64,000 bases of DNA from Treponema sp. (GTDB lineage: Bacteria; Spirochaetota; Spirochaetia; Treponematales; Treponemataceae). Under the pieces are notes generated by a model. That model was not told the DNA's origin and did not search any database. It saw nothing but the letters and a program-made list of their open reading frames with translations. The stretch is from NCBI GenBank assembly GCA_017449265.1, contig JAFSJW010000077.1:18363-82362 (forward strand), given 5' to 3'. This document shows positions 51,701-60,331 of the stretch, one piece after another. How positions within the stretch are numbered: position 1 is the stretch's first letter; each line of letters opens with the position of its first letter. The position numbers and the translations under genes were made by a program.

Positions 51701-53741
51701 GTATGACGACGACTTTTGACACTTCGCTCGTAAGCCCCACATCGTCAACAGCGATGACAGAGAACATGAACACGCCGTTTTTCCGCTCCTGATTGAAAAA
51801 ATGGCGCGGCTCTTCACAGTCAATCTTCTTGTCCGGCTTTTTTCCGCGCGAAGAGATAAACCGCGAAGTTATTTTCTGAACCGCACTCCTTGCCTCGTCC
51901 GCTGAGACCATCAGCCTGCCGCTTTTGGTCTGGTATTTTTTCTCAAGGCTTCCAACAAGAGAAAAATCGTAGGAGTAGCCTGCTATGTCGTTGTCACCAT
52001 CTCCTTTCTTCCATTCAAACTGAACGAAATTCGACGAAGAGAACCCGAACGAATCCTTTGCGAAGTATATGTCCCTGACAGGGCGCGGAGGAGTTACATC
52101 ATAATAATACTCCATCGTGGAGCAATCAGACCAGTTACCGGCAGCATCTTTCGCGCGGACATGGCAGTACCACCTTTGGTCTTTGTTCCATGCGGAAGAA
52201 AGAGCCTCCTCGTCAACCTCGCCGTCTTTTCCGGAAAGTATACGGTTGTATTCCAGCCAGTCAGTGACATTTCCCGTGAAAGAAACATCAGCCGCACTCA
52301 GAACAGGCTCATCGTCGGAAAAGGAATGAGTGCTTTTCGTTGACCACGCCACCTGATACCCGGTAATTTCGGACGCATCTTTCGGCATGACAAGATTAAG
52401 CGACGGTTTTTTCTTGTCCGAGTGCTTTCCGAGAGTAAAGTTTTTCGCCTCGAACTCGGGCTTTTTCACAGATTTGTCGCGGTCAAGGAAAAAAATTCTG
52501 TTTCCGCCTGACGGAACCTGTCCCTGCCAGTACAAGGTGACGATTTCTTTTCCGTCGCGGCGGAACACAGCCGGACACGCGAATGCGGACGGAACATTCT
52601 TGTCCTGACGCTCAGGAAGCGACATCAGCGTTTTCCAACCGTTCTCAGTCGCATACGCCATCTGGACATTGTTTACATTCATGTTCCTTGAATCATCGAA
52701 CCAGAGGCAGTAAACTTTTCCGCCGTGTGAGAACAAAAGTGGTCTCCGCGCATCAACGGCAGAATTCTCGTTTAAGTTCACTACGGACGACTTGTCCTTG
52801 ACCGTTCCGTCCGAGCTGATGTCCGCAACGAAGACATTTGCCTTGGCTGTGTCAGGAAGTATGCGCTCCCATGCGACTTTTATTCCAGAACCATCCGAAA
52901 ACAAATACGGTCTGTAATTTTTGTAGAACTTGTAGTCGCTTCCTTTTTCGATAACTGTGCTCGCGCTTGTAAGAAGGCTTGCCGCGCTCCATTCTCCGCC
53001 CGCGCTCCTTACGGCAGAGAAAATCTGCGGGTAGTTGAGTCCTTTCTGGTCTTCGGTCTGCTCTTCCTGAGCCTCGAACGCAACGATGTCTTTTCCGCCT
53101 GACTGCGCTAGAAACGGAGTGTACGGATTTTTCTTTCCTGCGGACGGAGAAAATCCTTTCAGGCTTCCCCAGTTTTTTCCGTCCGAAGAATCTGTGTAGA
53201 AAATTGAAAAAGTTGAGAGCCTTGTGTCAGATATTCCAGAGCCAAGAGAAACGAACATGGTGAATCCGCCCGAGCTTGACGGATAAATCATTGATGATGT
53301 TATGAGCTTTTCCTCGTTCGCAAAGTCAAAGCTGCTCAGAATCTCGCCGTCCTCGGAAATCGTGTAGACTTGCAGCACTCCGTTCGACGCGGATGTTGAT
53401 TTTACTACGGACACGGCTATAGTCCCGCCGTTGGACACAGCAGCCGAATAAATCGTCGGAACATCTTTTCTGTAATACCTGAACGGTCCCAGAATGCGAC
53501 GGGGGCTTCCGTCGTTTTTTATCATGCTGATTGAAATTTCTTTCCTGTTTGAGTCAACTTCCTGAAAAAAAACAAAACTGTTCCCGCTCACGCGGCTTCT
53601 TGCCGAAGTCGGAAAATATGATTCGCCGGATGAAACCTGAGCAGGGAACTCCCAGAAATATCCCTCGGTAACAGAATACGGCTGGGCGCGCAAGAATGAC
53701 AGAGCAATAGAAGAAAACAAAATCAAAAAAAACTTTCTCAT
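48768..53741 (-). CDS. Large membrane sensor with HAMP and SpoIIE-type PP2C phosphatase domains
   Basis: About 1657 residues (ATG 53741; a GTG at 53747 is also possible). Signal peptide MRKFFLILFSSIALSFLRAQ, then about 790 residues of beta-propeller and fibronectin/Ig-like extracytoplasmic sequence (WYCHVRAKDAAGNWSD). A membrane helix lies at about 822-840, a second at about 891-914, a second sensor loop, and a third helix at about 1130-1155, followed by HAMP, a coiled coil rich in A/E/Q, and the phosphatase (about 1296-1510) with GADDVSGDYF, CDVSGHGIPAALL and YTDGIEES supplying the metal Asp residues. It should dephosphorylate an anti-sigma-antagonist or similar Ser/Thr phosphoprotein. Probably in an operon with the exported protein upstream and Sel1 protein downstream. 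Confidence 0.85.
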   Translation of the reverse strand: MRKFFLILFSSIALSFLRAQPYSVTEGYFWEFPAQVSSGESYFPTSARSRVSGNSFVFFQEVDSNRKEISISMIKNDGSPRRILGPFRYYRKDVPTIYSAAVSNGGTIAVSVVKSTSASNGVLQVYTISEDGEILSSFDFANEEKLITSSMIYPSSSGGFTMFVSLGSGISDTRLSTFSIFYTDSSDGKNWGSLKGFSPSAGKKNPYTPFLAQSGGKDIVAFEAQEEQTEDQKGLNYPQIFSAVRSAGGEWSAASLLTSASTVIEKGSDYKFYKNYRPYLFSDGSGIKVAWERILPDTAKANVFVADISSDGTVKDKSSVVNLNENSAVDARRPLLFSHGGKVYCLWFDDSRNMNVNNVQMAYATENGWKTLMSLPERQDKNVPSAFACPAVFRRDGKEIVTLYWQGQVPSGGNRIFFLDRDKSVKKPEFEAKNFTLGKHSDKKKPSLNLVMPKDASEITGYQVAWSTKSTHSFSDDEPVLSAADVSFTGNVTDWLEYNRILSGKDGEVDEEALSSAWNKDQRWYCHVRAKDAAGNWSDCSTMEYYYDVTPPRPVRDIYFAKDSFGFSSSNFVQFEWKKGDGDNDIAGYSYDFSLVGSLEKKYQTKSGRLMVSADEARSAVQKITSRFISSRGKKPDKKIDCEEPRHFFNQERKNGVFMFSVIAVDDVGLTSEVSKVVVILNKYKTKSTLTDVQVTVDEMGGYNFVIKGDELLYDGEVTDVVVTDEKGRKTVFSKSKGDFKISADGSKEDSEIISGIRIIDLKPGTYVVSVRHTEKGEISFRKKILLTESGTIKFERDFSLEPLWRLLDAARPDASVDTDRILYILLMLVIALGIFGCIKGIISTVRASLIVKMEVNALMTGGVLPMEKKIMEEEIDNYTKVRFSLKKKLSLFTVVLLMLIIAAVALTIGSRLSRIQETTLIDGLRNRVQIAFGSISSGCQMNMQDLLDLPEIENADEKSARADSIRSERINPLVSITDNFSEAQYAIILSYNINNYLSEEIGNKDGSFDYVWAASSSTPGEIIDQMEIDGRTQIKVVDEEIIRKCSELRQEAKEKLSDLRNRNAAPGEIRSFFNDFSRENFGAVPYFNEDRLDMTHSEYMFFWPVFDTVDYDLLAVALMEVDTHALISSVNTAKKNILIISLSAAAVALIIGIISALSLASVIVNPIKKVVAHVQGITNEKDKEKLAGIKIEIKSHDEIRTLGDEVNKMTENLVEGARSEKRAKKAIEESARAREAQAEAQARLAAEAQKTAEAQQKANEILKESLEKAKMDNDGKIVQKSLVPLNKGRGEKESVASFKDSKIDLYCYYEGADDVSGDYFNYKKLDDRWYAVIKCDVSGHGIPAALLVAVVSTLFGEYFSNWSFKTHGTRINELITKINETVCSYELTGKFVAVFLALIDTKTGDVYMCNAGDSIVHHFDSKSKTQKELHLNIIPATGMFDQFMIDMRGGYQVEKKLVLNKGDVLFLYTDGIEESVRFFRDENFNVISCTETKDVTQGKGPRDLVHKTHNVGTQSEELGNDRIKEIVEAVYNKKKYVLKKYHTPHPKEVLEFDFSKCDGTIEDSILALAAIDKIFRFYKKPDAKGSVQKTDNGIVIDGDGIRIDRKIDAFLKKTFSLYDFYCHDQVDMGEQNYIYYVNLNEDVQADDLTIFAVKRL

Positions 53742-53753
53742 ATACACGAGTTC

Positions 53754-56700
53754 CTAGTTTCCGAGACGACGCTGTATCTGCTCGTACAGCTTCTTGACCT
53801 CAGTATTGCGGCTTGCCGCCTGGTTCGACATGAGCTGCTGCATATATTCAAGAGCTTTCTCAGGAGCTGAGTTGCGCAAGTTTCGTGCCGCAGTCAAAAG
53901 CCTTGTCTGCGCGACTGTCAGAGGCGCGTCTGCTACAGTAGCCCTTGCCCTTCGGACTGCGCTTGAAACCCTGAGTGCAATTGCGTTCTTAGAGTCGATT
54001 ACGAGAGCCTGGTTCGCTATGCGCAAAGCCTCAGCAAGCCGCTCTTCGTTTCCGTTTGCAGAAGCGTATATTCTCTGCGCCTCCTGAGCAAGCCTGTTTG
54101 CCTCTGCAGTCTGCTTCGCATCGCTGGCGGCAGATTTTGCCTTGGGGTCAACGCGGTTCTTCAAAACCTGCGCCCTTGAGTTCTGTTCGTTCTCTATGCG
54201 CGAGATAGCATCGTTGAGTCCCGGATAGTCAGGAATGAATTTAGCAAGATCCATGAGAGTGTCAAGGTCTTTATCTTTCTCCGCCTCACGGAACTTAGGC
54301 TCGAAGAACTGTGTCCTGAACGATTCGCCAGGATTAAGCTCGTACTCCGTCTTGAACAGAATGTCGCGCGCCTCGTCGTTGTACGGCTGCTCGTTAAGAA
54401 CATTGTTCACGCTCAGCTTGGCAGACTCGAACTTCTCTTTTGCGCCGCGTCCGTCGCCGTTTTTCTTTAGCTCGACTCCTGAATCGTAGTCTTTGTGTCC
54501 TTCGTCAAGAGAGCGCGAAAGCTCCGCGTAATGCGGATTCTGAAGAGAAAGAGTTCTTTCCTTGACAGACTTCTGGATGTCCTTGATTATGAGCAGAAGT
54601 TCCTCAATCTCGGCATCAGGGTCAATGTTCTTCTTGGCAAGAAGATTCTTTGCCTGATTGAGAAGGCTTACGGCAGGAGTGTAGTTTCCCTGGAAGATAT
54701 GCTCGTTCGCCTGTCGCTTGAGAGCCTCAACCTGAGCCAAAGCCTCATCGACCTCAATCTCACGCACGCGGCTTCTGAGAGTGTTAAGCTCGGTGATAAG
54801 GCGCACAAGCTCCTCTGAGTACTGGTAATCAAGTGCCTCGTAATAATCTTTCAAAGCCTGCTCGTACTGGTTGCTGGACTCATCGTAGTCAAACCTGTTC
54901 GCGCTTGATTCCATGAGGTTGTAGTGTTTCTTTCCGCTCTCAATGAGCCTTGCGGCATCTTTTGCCCTTCTGTCGGCCTCAGAAAGAAGCTGAGCGTTCT
55001 TAGATTTAAGCTCAGAAAGAGCGCGGCTCGTTGCCTCAAGACTTGATACAGCATCTTTCAGGCTCGTGTCTGTTGAAACGAACCTCTGTCCGCGCGCAAG
55101 AGCATTTTTCCATGTGCCAATATCCCTCTCAAGCGCGGTTATCTTGTCGTTCAGGCCGCGCGCATTCTCGTAAGCACCGCGGGCGTTCTTGATGACAATC
55201 TCGTTCTCCTTGTCCATATTGTCAGGATTAAGGCCCGTTGTGTTCGTTCCGTTGAGAATATCCATAGAATGCTCATAATTTTTGTCGTAGCCTGCCTTAG
55301 TATCCTCGCCTTTTTTGGCGAACACGCCCGCAATCTTTCCCCAGATTTCTCCCGCGCGCTCCTGCGCCTTCGATATGTTCTGCCTCCTGAGCGAGTTGTA
55401 GTAATCAATATCGTTTCTGAAATCAAGCATTTTATCCGCGAATGATATGACCTCAGTTCCTTTCGCAGAAGAACGCAGTCCGCGCGCAAAATACGAGTTT
55501 TCCCTTGCAAGCTCCGAAGCAATGAAATCAGGCACGGGCTTTGAAGCCATATCAAGGATTTCCTCGAAGCGCATGGCAGTATCAATCTGAGCATCAATGT
55601 CATCGCCCTCAAAAATCTGTTTCGCAGAAAGAATCCTTGCGTTCTCAAGTGCCTCGCACATTTCCCGCGCGAAATCTTTCGCAAAGTCAAGGGACGACTC
55701 AAAGTCCGGAAGATTCGCGTCAATCTTCTTGCCAGATTTGTTCTCAATCTCGCCGTAGAGCGACTGGAATCCTTTGCCAAGAGGAGAAATTGCCTCTATC
55801 GCACCAACATTCCTTATAACAGGCGCAAAAAGCGTCTCGTCACCGAACAATGATGATGGCGGAAGAACAAGCTGCGCGTTGGAAAGCGAATCTTTTCCCT
55901 GTCCCTCAACGGCATCTTTCAGAGTCTCAATCCATTTTCCGAATTTCAAATCCATCGCGCTTACGACACCAGTTCCAGGAACTTCCGGATCACCTTTTAT
56001 GAAATTCGCGGCATATGACATATACAAGTTGCTTACATCGGCATCATTATTCTCAACATCGTACTTTTTCTTGATTGCGTCAACTGCAATCAGGCTGATT
56101 TCCTCAAGCTCCTTCGCACACGAAAGAAGCGAGTTCCTGATACGGATATATTCGGAAAGGTTTGCCGAAAGAACCGTGTACTCGGACTCAGCCCGTTCCG
56201 CATCGTTACGCCTGCAAGCGTCGATGAAATTATCGTAAGAGACAGAGCATTTTTCGTAAAGCTGGTCAAAGCCTTTCATAAGCTCATACACGCGTCCGCT
56301 CGTAACAGTTCTGTCAGGGTCTTCCTGAACTCCGATTATCTCCTTGACGGCAGAATCTATGTCCTTGTCGCCAATCATAACTTCGCTGTAGTCAATCGGA
56401 AGCTCCAGAGGAAGTCCTTCGTCATCGAAATAGAAAATTTTATCGTGCCCGCTCTCCACGACAATTGAGCTGAGTCCTGACTTGTAACGCTGAATTGATT
56501 CCTTGTATTTTTCCTCATCGCTCAGGGACTTACCAAGATTCATAATCCTGTTGTACTGGCGGATATAGAATCCCATGGAGATTGTCCTTCGGGCCTGGTT
56601 CGTGAATTCTTTCTGGGCCTTTGACTGTCTTCTTTCCTTATCCTCGATACCGCTAATCATGGTGAATGTCTGCTCGTCCCGCTCGATAAGCTCCTCGTCG

Positions 56701-57011
56701 CTCAAATCCTCATCGTTGTCATCCGACGAGATTTTCTCAAGCGTAGCGACAAGGTCCTCGGACATATCGTTGTATGTGAGTCGTTCTTCCATAATCCGCT
56801 CCACGCGGAGCTGGGCGCGGTCAAAATCGTCGGGGTAGTTTTCCATGTACACGGCGACTTCGTACAATGCTTTGTTGTATTCCGTAAGGTCTATAAGCTC
56901 GTCAATCTCCTCAAGGGACAATACTTCCACCTCCTCGGCTTCATCAGCAGGAAGCGGGGCAAGAAGAGAAAAGAGAAGCGATATAAAAAAAATCCGAATG
57001 AATTTTTTCAC
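53754..57011 (-). CDS. Large exported coiled-coil/TPR-like protein, partner of the SpoIIE sensor
   Basis: 1085 residues, GTG start. Signal peptide MKKFIRIFFISLLFSLLAPL with cleavage near PADE. The remainder is almost wholly helical: long coiled coils (ALERDIGTWKNALARGQRF region), TPR-like stretches (ALKDYYEALDYQYSEELV, LAEALRIANQALVIDSKNAI) and a C-terminal repeat-like part ending LYEQIQRRLGN. No catalytic motif is recognised. It lies 12 bp before the sensor gene, so a periplasmic binding partner of the extracytoplasmic sensor is a reasonable inference. Confidence 0.65.
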   Translation of the reverse strand: MKKFIRIFFISLLFSLLAPLPADEAEEVEVLSLEEIDELIDLTEYNKALYEVAVYMENYPDDFDRAQLRVERIMEERLTYNDMSEDLVATLEKISSDDNDEDLSDEELIERDEQTFTMISGIEDKERRQSKAQKEFTNQARRTISMGFYIRQYNRIMNLGKSLSDEEKYKESIQRYKSGLSSIVVESGHDKIFYFDDEGLPLELPIDYSEVMIGDKDIDSAVKEIIGVQEDPDRTVTSGRVYELMKGFDQLYEKCSVSYDNFIDACRRNDAERAESEYTVLSANLSEYIRIRNSLLSCAKELEEISLIAVDAIKKKYDVENNDADVSNLYMSYAANFIKGDPEVPGTGVVSAMDLKFGKWIETLKDAVEGQGKDSLSNAQLVLPPSSLFGDETLFAPVIRNVGAIEAISPLGKGFQSLYGEIENKSGKKIDANLPDFESSLDFAKDFAREMCEALENARILSAKQIFEGDDIDAQIDTAMRFEEILDMASKPVPDFIASELARENSYFARGLRSSAKGTEVISFADKMLDFRNDIDYYNSLRRQNISKAQERAGEIWGKIAGVFAKKGEDTKAGYDKNYEHSMDILNGTNTTGLNPDNMDKENEIVIKNARGAYENARGLNDKITALERDIGTWKNALARGQRFVSTDTSLKDAVSSLEATSRALSELKSKNAQLLSEADRRAKDAARLIESGKKHYNLMESSANRFDYDESSNQYEQALKDYYEALDYQYSEELVRLITELNTLRSRVREIEVDEALAQVEALKRQANEHIFQGNYTPAVSLLNQAKNLLAKKNIDPDAEIEELLLIIKDIQKSVKERTLSLQNPHYAELSRSLDEGHKDYDSGVELKKNGDGRGAKEKFESAKLSVNNVLNEQPYNDEARDILFKTEYELNPGESFRTQFFEPKFREAEKDKDLDTLMDLAKFIPDYPGLNDAISRIENEQNSRAQVLKNRVDPKAKSAASDAKQTAEANRLAQEAQRIYASANGNEERLAEALRIANQALVIDSKNAIALRVSSAVRRARATVADAPLTVAQTRLLTAARNLRNSAPEKALEYMQQLMSNQAASRNTEVKKLYEQIQRRLGN

Positions 57012-57100
57012 AACAAGACCGTGATATTTTTTCTAAATTTTTACTTTTCATTTTCGGAATTTTTTAGATTTGGGTTTAACACAGGTTTTAGAGTTGATTA

Positions 57101-57135
57101 GAGCTGTTCGGAAAACTGAAGTTTACGAACAGCTC
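57101..57135. repeat. Palindromic intergenic repeat, copy 1
   Basis: GAGCTGTTC/GAACAGCTC outer arms and AAACT/AGTTT inner arms form a nested hairpin. A 37-bp stretch here matches 61074-61110 at about 35 positions. Both copies sit in divergent intergenic regions just before an outer-membrane-protein gene. The rest of 57012-57212 shows no gene. Confidence 0.85.
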
Positions 57136-57212
57136 TATTATTAATAAAATCCTGAATCTTGATTTTCAAGGCTGTGGGTTTTTCATGTTCCGTGCCGATA
57201 ATCTCTAGGATT

Positions 57213-58547
57213 ATGAAAAAATTAAAGGCAGTTCTCGCAGCATCATTAGTTTCTCTTTCGTGCTTCCAGCTATTTTCTTTCGACCTCACTGAGGCGGCAG
57301 CCGGAATGGCAGGTGCATTTGAGGGACTCGTTGACGACAATGAGGGGCTCACATCTTTCCGCTCGCTCAATATTCCTTCGGGCGGAAGGATTGAGAGCCT
57401 TGGAGGCGCGGGAACGGCACTTGGCGATGACATTTCGTTCTTCGACTACAATCCGGCCGCAAGCGCAATCCTGGAGTCGTCGGAAGCCGCCATGTTCCAC
57501 AACGCATGGATCGGAGACTCCGCAATGGAAACAATCGCCGCCACGGGACGGCGCGGGCAGCTCGGCTACGGAGGACAGCTCAGGTGCTTCTATGTTCCTT
57601 TCTCCGAATACAACTTCTTCGGGGACAAAGTTGCATCAAGCTATTACTCAGAAACTAGCGCAACAGCGAACATCTCGTACAACTTCAAGGCAGGCTACAG
57701 GTTCAAGGGAATTGCCGTGGGCGGAAACTTGCGCGGTGCGTGGAGAAATGTTCCTGACTACACTGACAACCAGACTGACAAAATTATCGACGGCTCAGGA
57801 CTTGCACAGTCGGGTCTTGGAATTATGGTTGATGCCGGCGTTATCGTCAGGCTCAATGTGTTCAAAAGATTCGCGAGCCGTGAGCCGAACCTGAGGCTTG
57901 GCGCAGCACTGAACAATGTGGGAGTGTCGCTCACTGGATTCGGTAAGTCCGTCAAGCTGGACGACCCACTTCCGACAAGGCTCAGCCTGGGGGCAGCATA
58001 CAGAATCATAAAGCCAATACTCGTCACATTGGACATAAAAAAGCCACTTAATATCCTTGATATTCCGTCAAGCGAAAAATTCTCAGTCTCTCTTGGCGGC
58101 GAGTTCACCGTGGCAGATTTCTGCAAGATAGACGCTGGATTTTGTCTTCAGGGAGGAAGCCCCAGAATAAGCCTCGGAAGCACATTCTCCCTCAAGCGGA
58201 TAGAGCTTGGCATAAACTACACATTCGACCTCACATCATCGGCAAACCCCGTGAACCACATAAGCTGCTCGGTAAAGGCACTTCTTCCGGGAAAGGCAAA
58301 AATCAGGCAAAATCTGCAGAAAAAAATAGACGACAACTACATAAAAGGTCTTAAGCTTTACGCTCAGGGTGAGTATGAGGAGGCGATTGCCTGCTGGGAC
58401 CTTGTGATTGAGGCTGCGATGCACAAGCAGATGGCGGTAACATTTGAACCTGCGATTGAAGCAAAAGCCTCCGCCGAGAGATTCCTCGCCTCAAAGCAAA
58501 GAATTACGGACATGAACAAGCTTAACGCAACGCCAAGACAAAAATAA
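57213..58547 (+). CDS. UPF0164-family outer-membrane protein (FadL-like) with C-terminal TPR-like tail
   Basis: 444 residues from ATG 57213; a longer frame to 57159 would precede the signal peptide. Signal MKKLKAVLAASLVSLSCFQL ending FSF. SFRSLNIPSGGRIESLGGAG, GDDISFFDYNPAAS, GYGGQLRCFYVPFSEYNFFG and repeated glycine-rich beta strands match UPF0164 proteins, a treponeme family with FadL-type barrels thought to take up hydrophobic solutes. The last 75 or so residues (YIKGLKLYAQGEYEEAIACW) form a TPR-like periplasmic tail. Confidence 0.85.
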   Translation: MKKLKAVLAASLVSLSCFQLFSFDLTEAAAGMAGAFEGLVDDNEGLTSFRSLNIPSGGRIESLGGAGTALGDDISFFDYNPAASAILESSEAAMFHNAWIGDSAMETIAATGRRGQLGYGGQLRCFYVPFSEYNFFGDKVASSYYSETSATANISYNFKAGYRFKGIAVGGNLRGAWRNVPDYTDNQTDKIIDGSGLAQSGLGIMVDAGVIVRLNVFKRFASREPNLRLGAALNNVGVSLTGFGKSVKLDDPLPTRLSLGAAYRIIKPILVTLDIKKPLNILDIPSSEKFSVSLGGEFTVADFCKIDAGFCLQGGSPRISLGSTFSLKRIELGINYTFDLTSSANPVNHISCSVKALLPGKAKIRQNLQKKIDDNYIKGLKLYAQGEYEEAIACWDLVIEAAMHKQMAVTFEPAIEAKASAERFLASKQRITDMNKLNATPRQK

Positions 58548-58562
58548 AAGAAGAAAACCCCG

Positions 58563-58628
58563 AGTTTCGCGAAGCGAATACTCCAGTTTCGCGAAGCGAA
58601 TACTCCAGTTTCGCGAAGCGAACACTCC
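58563..58628. repeat. Three tandem 22-bp repeats with internal hairpins
   Basis: Unit AGTTTCGCGAAGCGAATACT-CC occurs three times (58563, 58585, 58607; one base change in the third) plus a partial fourth. Each contains TTCGC-GAA-GCGAA, a 5-bp stem. The array starts about 15 bp after the UPF0164 stop. The following 125 bp to 58753 show nothing else. Confidence 0.9.
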
Positions 58629-58753
58629 AGTTTCAGAATTTTTTTCATAATAGAACAGCCGATACCGAATCAGGTTCAGCATGACGATGTGGCTTGTAAG
58701 TTCAGAATCGATACTTTTTTTGCCACTCCTTCACAATGTCATGCTTTCCGCCG

Positions 58754-60328
58754 TTAATTCAATTTATTCTTCGGTGAGAAAATCCTGAAATTCATCCACG
58801 GAAAAATAGGATGCTTTTTCTCAAGCTTAGTGAGCCATTCCGTGCTGACAGTATTAGACCCCAGCGCATCGTACATAATCGTAAATGACCGTATGCATTC
58901 TTGAAAAATCTTCTCTGCATAATCTGCGAAATTACCGTCATGAATCATAAGAGGAAGCGCGCTGCTCATAGCAAGAAGGAGTTCCCTTGAACCTATGTTG
59001 AGAAGCCGCACTTTTAGCCCGGTTTCGTTCGGGAAACGCCCCGAAATATCAATCATGCGGCGGCACATTTTCCGGGAATAGCGCAAAATCCATGCGTTCG
59101 TGCCGTCAAGAAGACTGTCGCCAATATCATTCTCGCCCGAGCAGGAATAAGGCTCAACGCGCGCAAGTTTGGGCTGTTTTTTCGTCAAAGAAACGCAGTG
59201 CTCGCTTTTTATGCCGAATTCCTCGCCACAAAGACGAAGAACGCGCTCTATGAAATGAATGCCCTCAACCCAGCCTGCGCAAAGCTTGTCAAGCGGAATA
59301 ACGCTTACAAGGCTCACGTCATTTCCGCCAAGAAGCTCCTCAGCCTTGCAAAGACGCTCGCTCTTGTTCTTCAGGAAAATGCGCGCGTCAATGTCAGCCT
59401 GTCTGAGCGCACGGCTCGCGTCATATACATCATCGTTTTTGGTCCAGTAGCGGAATCCTGTGGAAACACGCGCTCCGTCCTCGCTGATAAAATCCGAGAG
59501 AGCGGCGGAAGGAAGCTCATAGCCTATGTCCTTGGCATTGTTCTTGTACACAGGATTATCCATGAAACGAGCAATCTCCTCATCGGAATCAAAATCATCC
59601 GTAAGGAACGAGAGCATACTGTCTGAAAATTTATACGGCCCGAAAACACCGTTTGAGAAATCGGACTCCGAAAAAAGAAGGGATTTTGCGCAAAGAACCG
59701 TATAATGCATATTGTACGATTTCAGAACACTGTCGATTCCTTTTCCGTACCCCAAATGAGGCAGATAGAACCCAGAGGGGAATTCGTTGAATGTCTTTCT
59801 GAAAGAAAAAATCCCGGTTTCAACCTGCGCGTTCACTATTTCAGTCATGTCGCAATAATGCGGAAGATAAACATCAGTTCCAGTCGTGGCAACAAGCTCC
59901 ACCCTCCCCTTCTGGGAAAGCTCCGAGAACGCCGCCACAAGATTTGAGCCGTACCGCACGGTAAAATCCTCTCTGTCACGCTCGGCCTTTGAAAGCTCTA
60001 AGCGCGCGTTCTCAAGAAGCCTCTCGTCTCCTTTCAAGCGCGCAACCTCCTTTTTTCCCAGCAGCACGCGCTTCTCAAGGTAGCTAAGATACTGCTCCTG
60101 AACCTCACGGTCAAGAAGAAGCGATGTAAGGACAGGCGGAATGACTATAGAAATCTTGAAATCAATATTCTCGCTGTCAAGCGCATTGAGAAGATTCAAA
60201 AGAGGCAGGTACACATTCGATATTGAGTCAAAAAGAATCCTGTTCTCCTCCGCGTACTTCTCTGAATTTTCGATATGTCGGATATATGGCTGTGAGCATA
60301 CAAGAAGCAATCCTATACTTTTAGACAT
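58754..60328 (-). CDS. GH57/DUF1957-like protein lacking catalytic motifs
   Basis: 524 residues with the architecture of GH57 glucan-branching enzymes: an N-terminal (beta/alpha)-barrel part and a C-terminal DUF1957-like helical domain (NAWILRYSRKMCRRMI, GSRELLLAMSSALPLMIHDG). The usual opening motif HxHxPYVRH reads CSQPYIRH (residues 11-18), and the nucleophile block WLPECxY reads YLPHLGYG (residues 188-195), so the metal/active-site His pair and the nucleophile Glu are absent. It is probably a carbohydrate-binding or regulatory pseudoenzyme. It follows the DUF4912 gene with 3 bp spacing, a pairing found in other bacteria. Confidence 0.8.
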   Translation of the reverse strand: MSKSIGLLLVCSQPYIRHIENSEKYAEENRILFDSISNVYLPLLNLLNALDSENIDFKISIVIPPVLTSLLLDREVQEQYLSYLEKRVLLGKKEVARLKGDERLLENARLELSKAERDREDFTVRYGSNLVAAFSELSQKGRVELVATTGTDVYLPHYCDMTEIVNAQVETGIFSFRKTFNEFPSGFYLPHLGYGKGIDSVLKSYNMHYTVLCAKSLLFSESDFSNGVFGPYKFSDSMLSFLTDDFDSDEEIARFMDNPVYKNNAKDIGYELPSAALSDFISEDGARVSTGFRYWTKNDDVYDASRALRQADIDARIFLKNKSERLCKAEELLGGNDVSLVSVIPLDKLCAGWVEGIHFIERVLRLCGEEFGIKSEHCVSLTKKQPKLARVEPYSCSGENDIGDSLLDGTNAWILRYSRKMCRRMIDISGRFPNETGLKVRLLNIGSRELLLAMSSALPLMIHDGNFADYAEKIFQECIRSFTIMYDALGSNTVSTEWLTKLEKKHPIFPWMNFRIFSPKNKLN

Positions 60329-60331
60329 TTT

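Noticed and set aside
58563..58640. Possible CRISPR array
   Set aside because: The 22-bp units are directly tandem with no spacers, and no cas genes are in the window.
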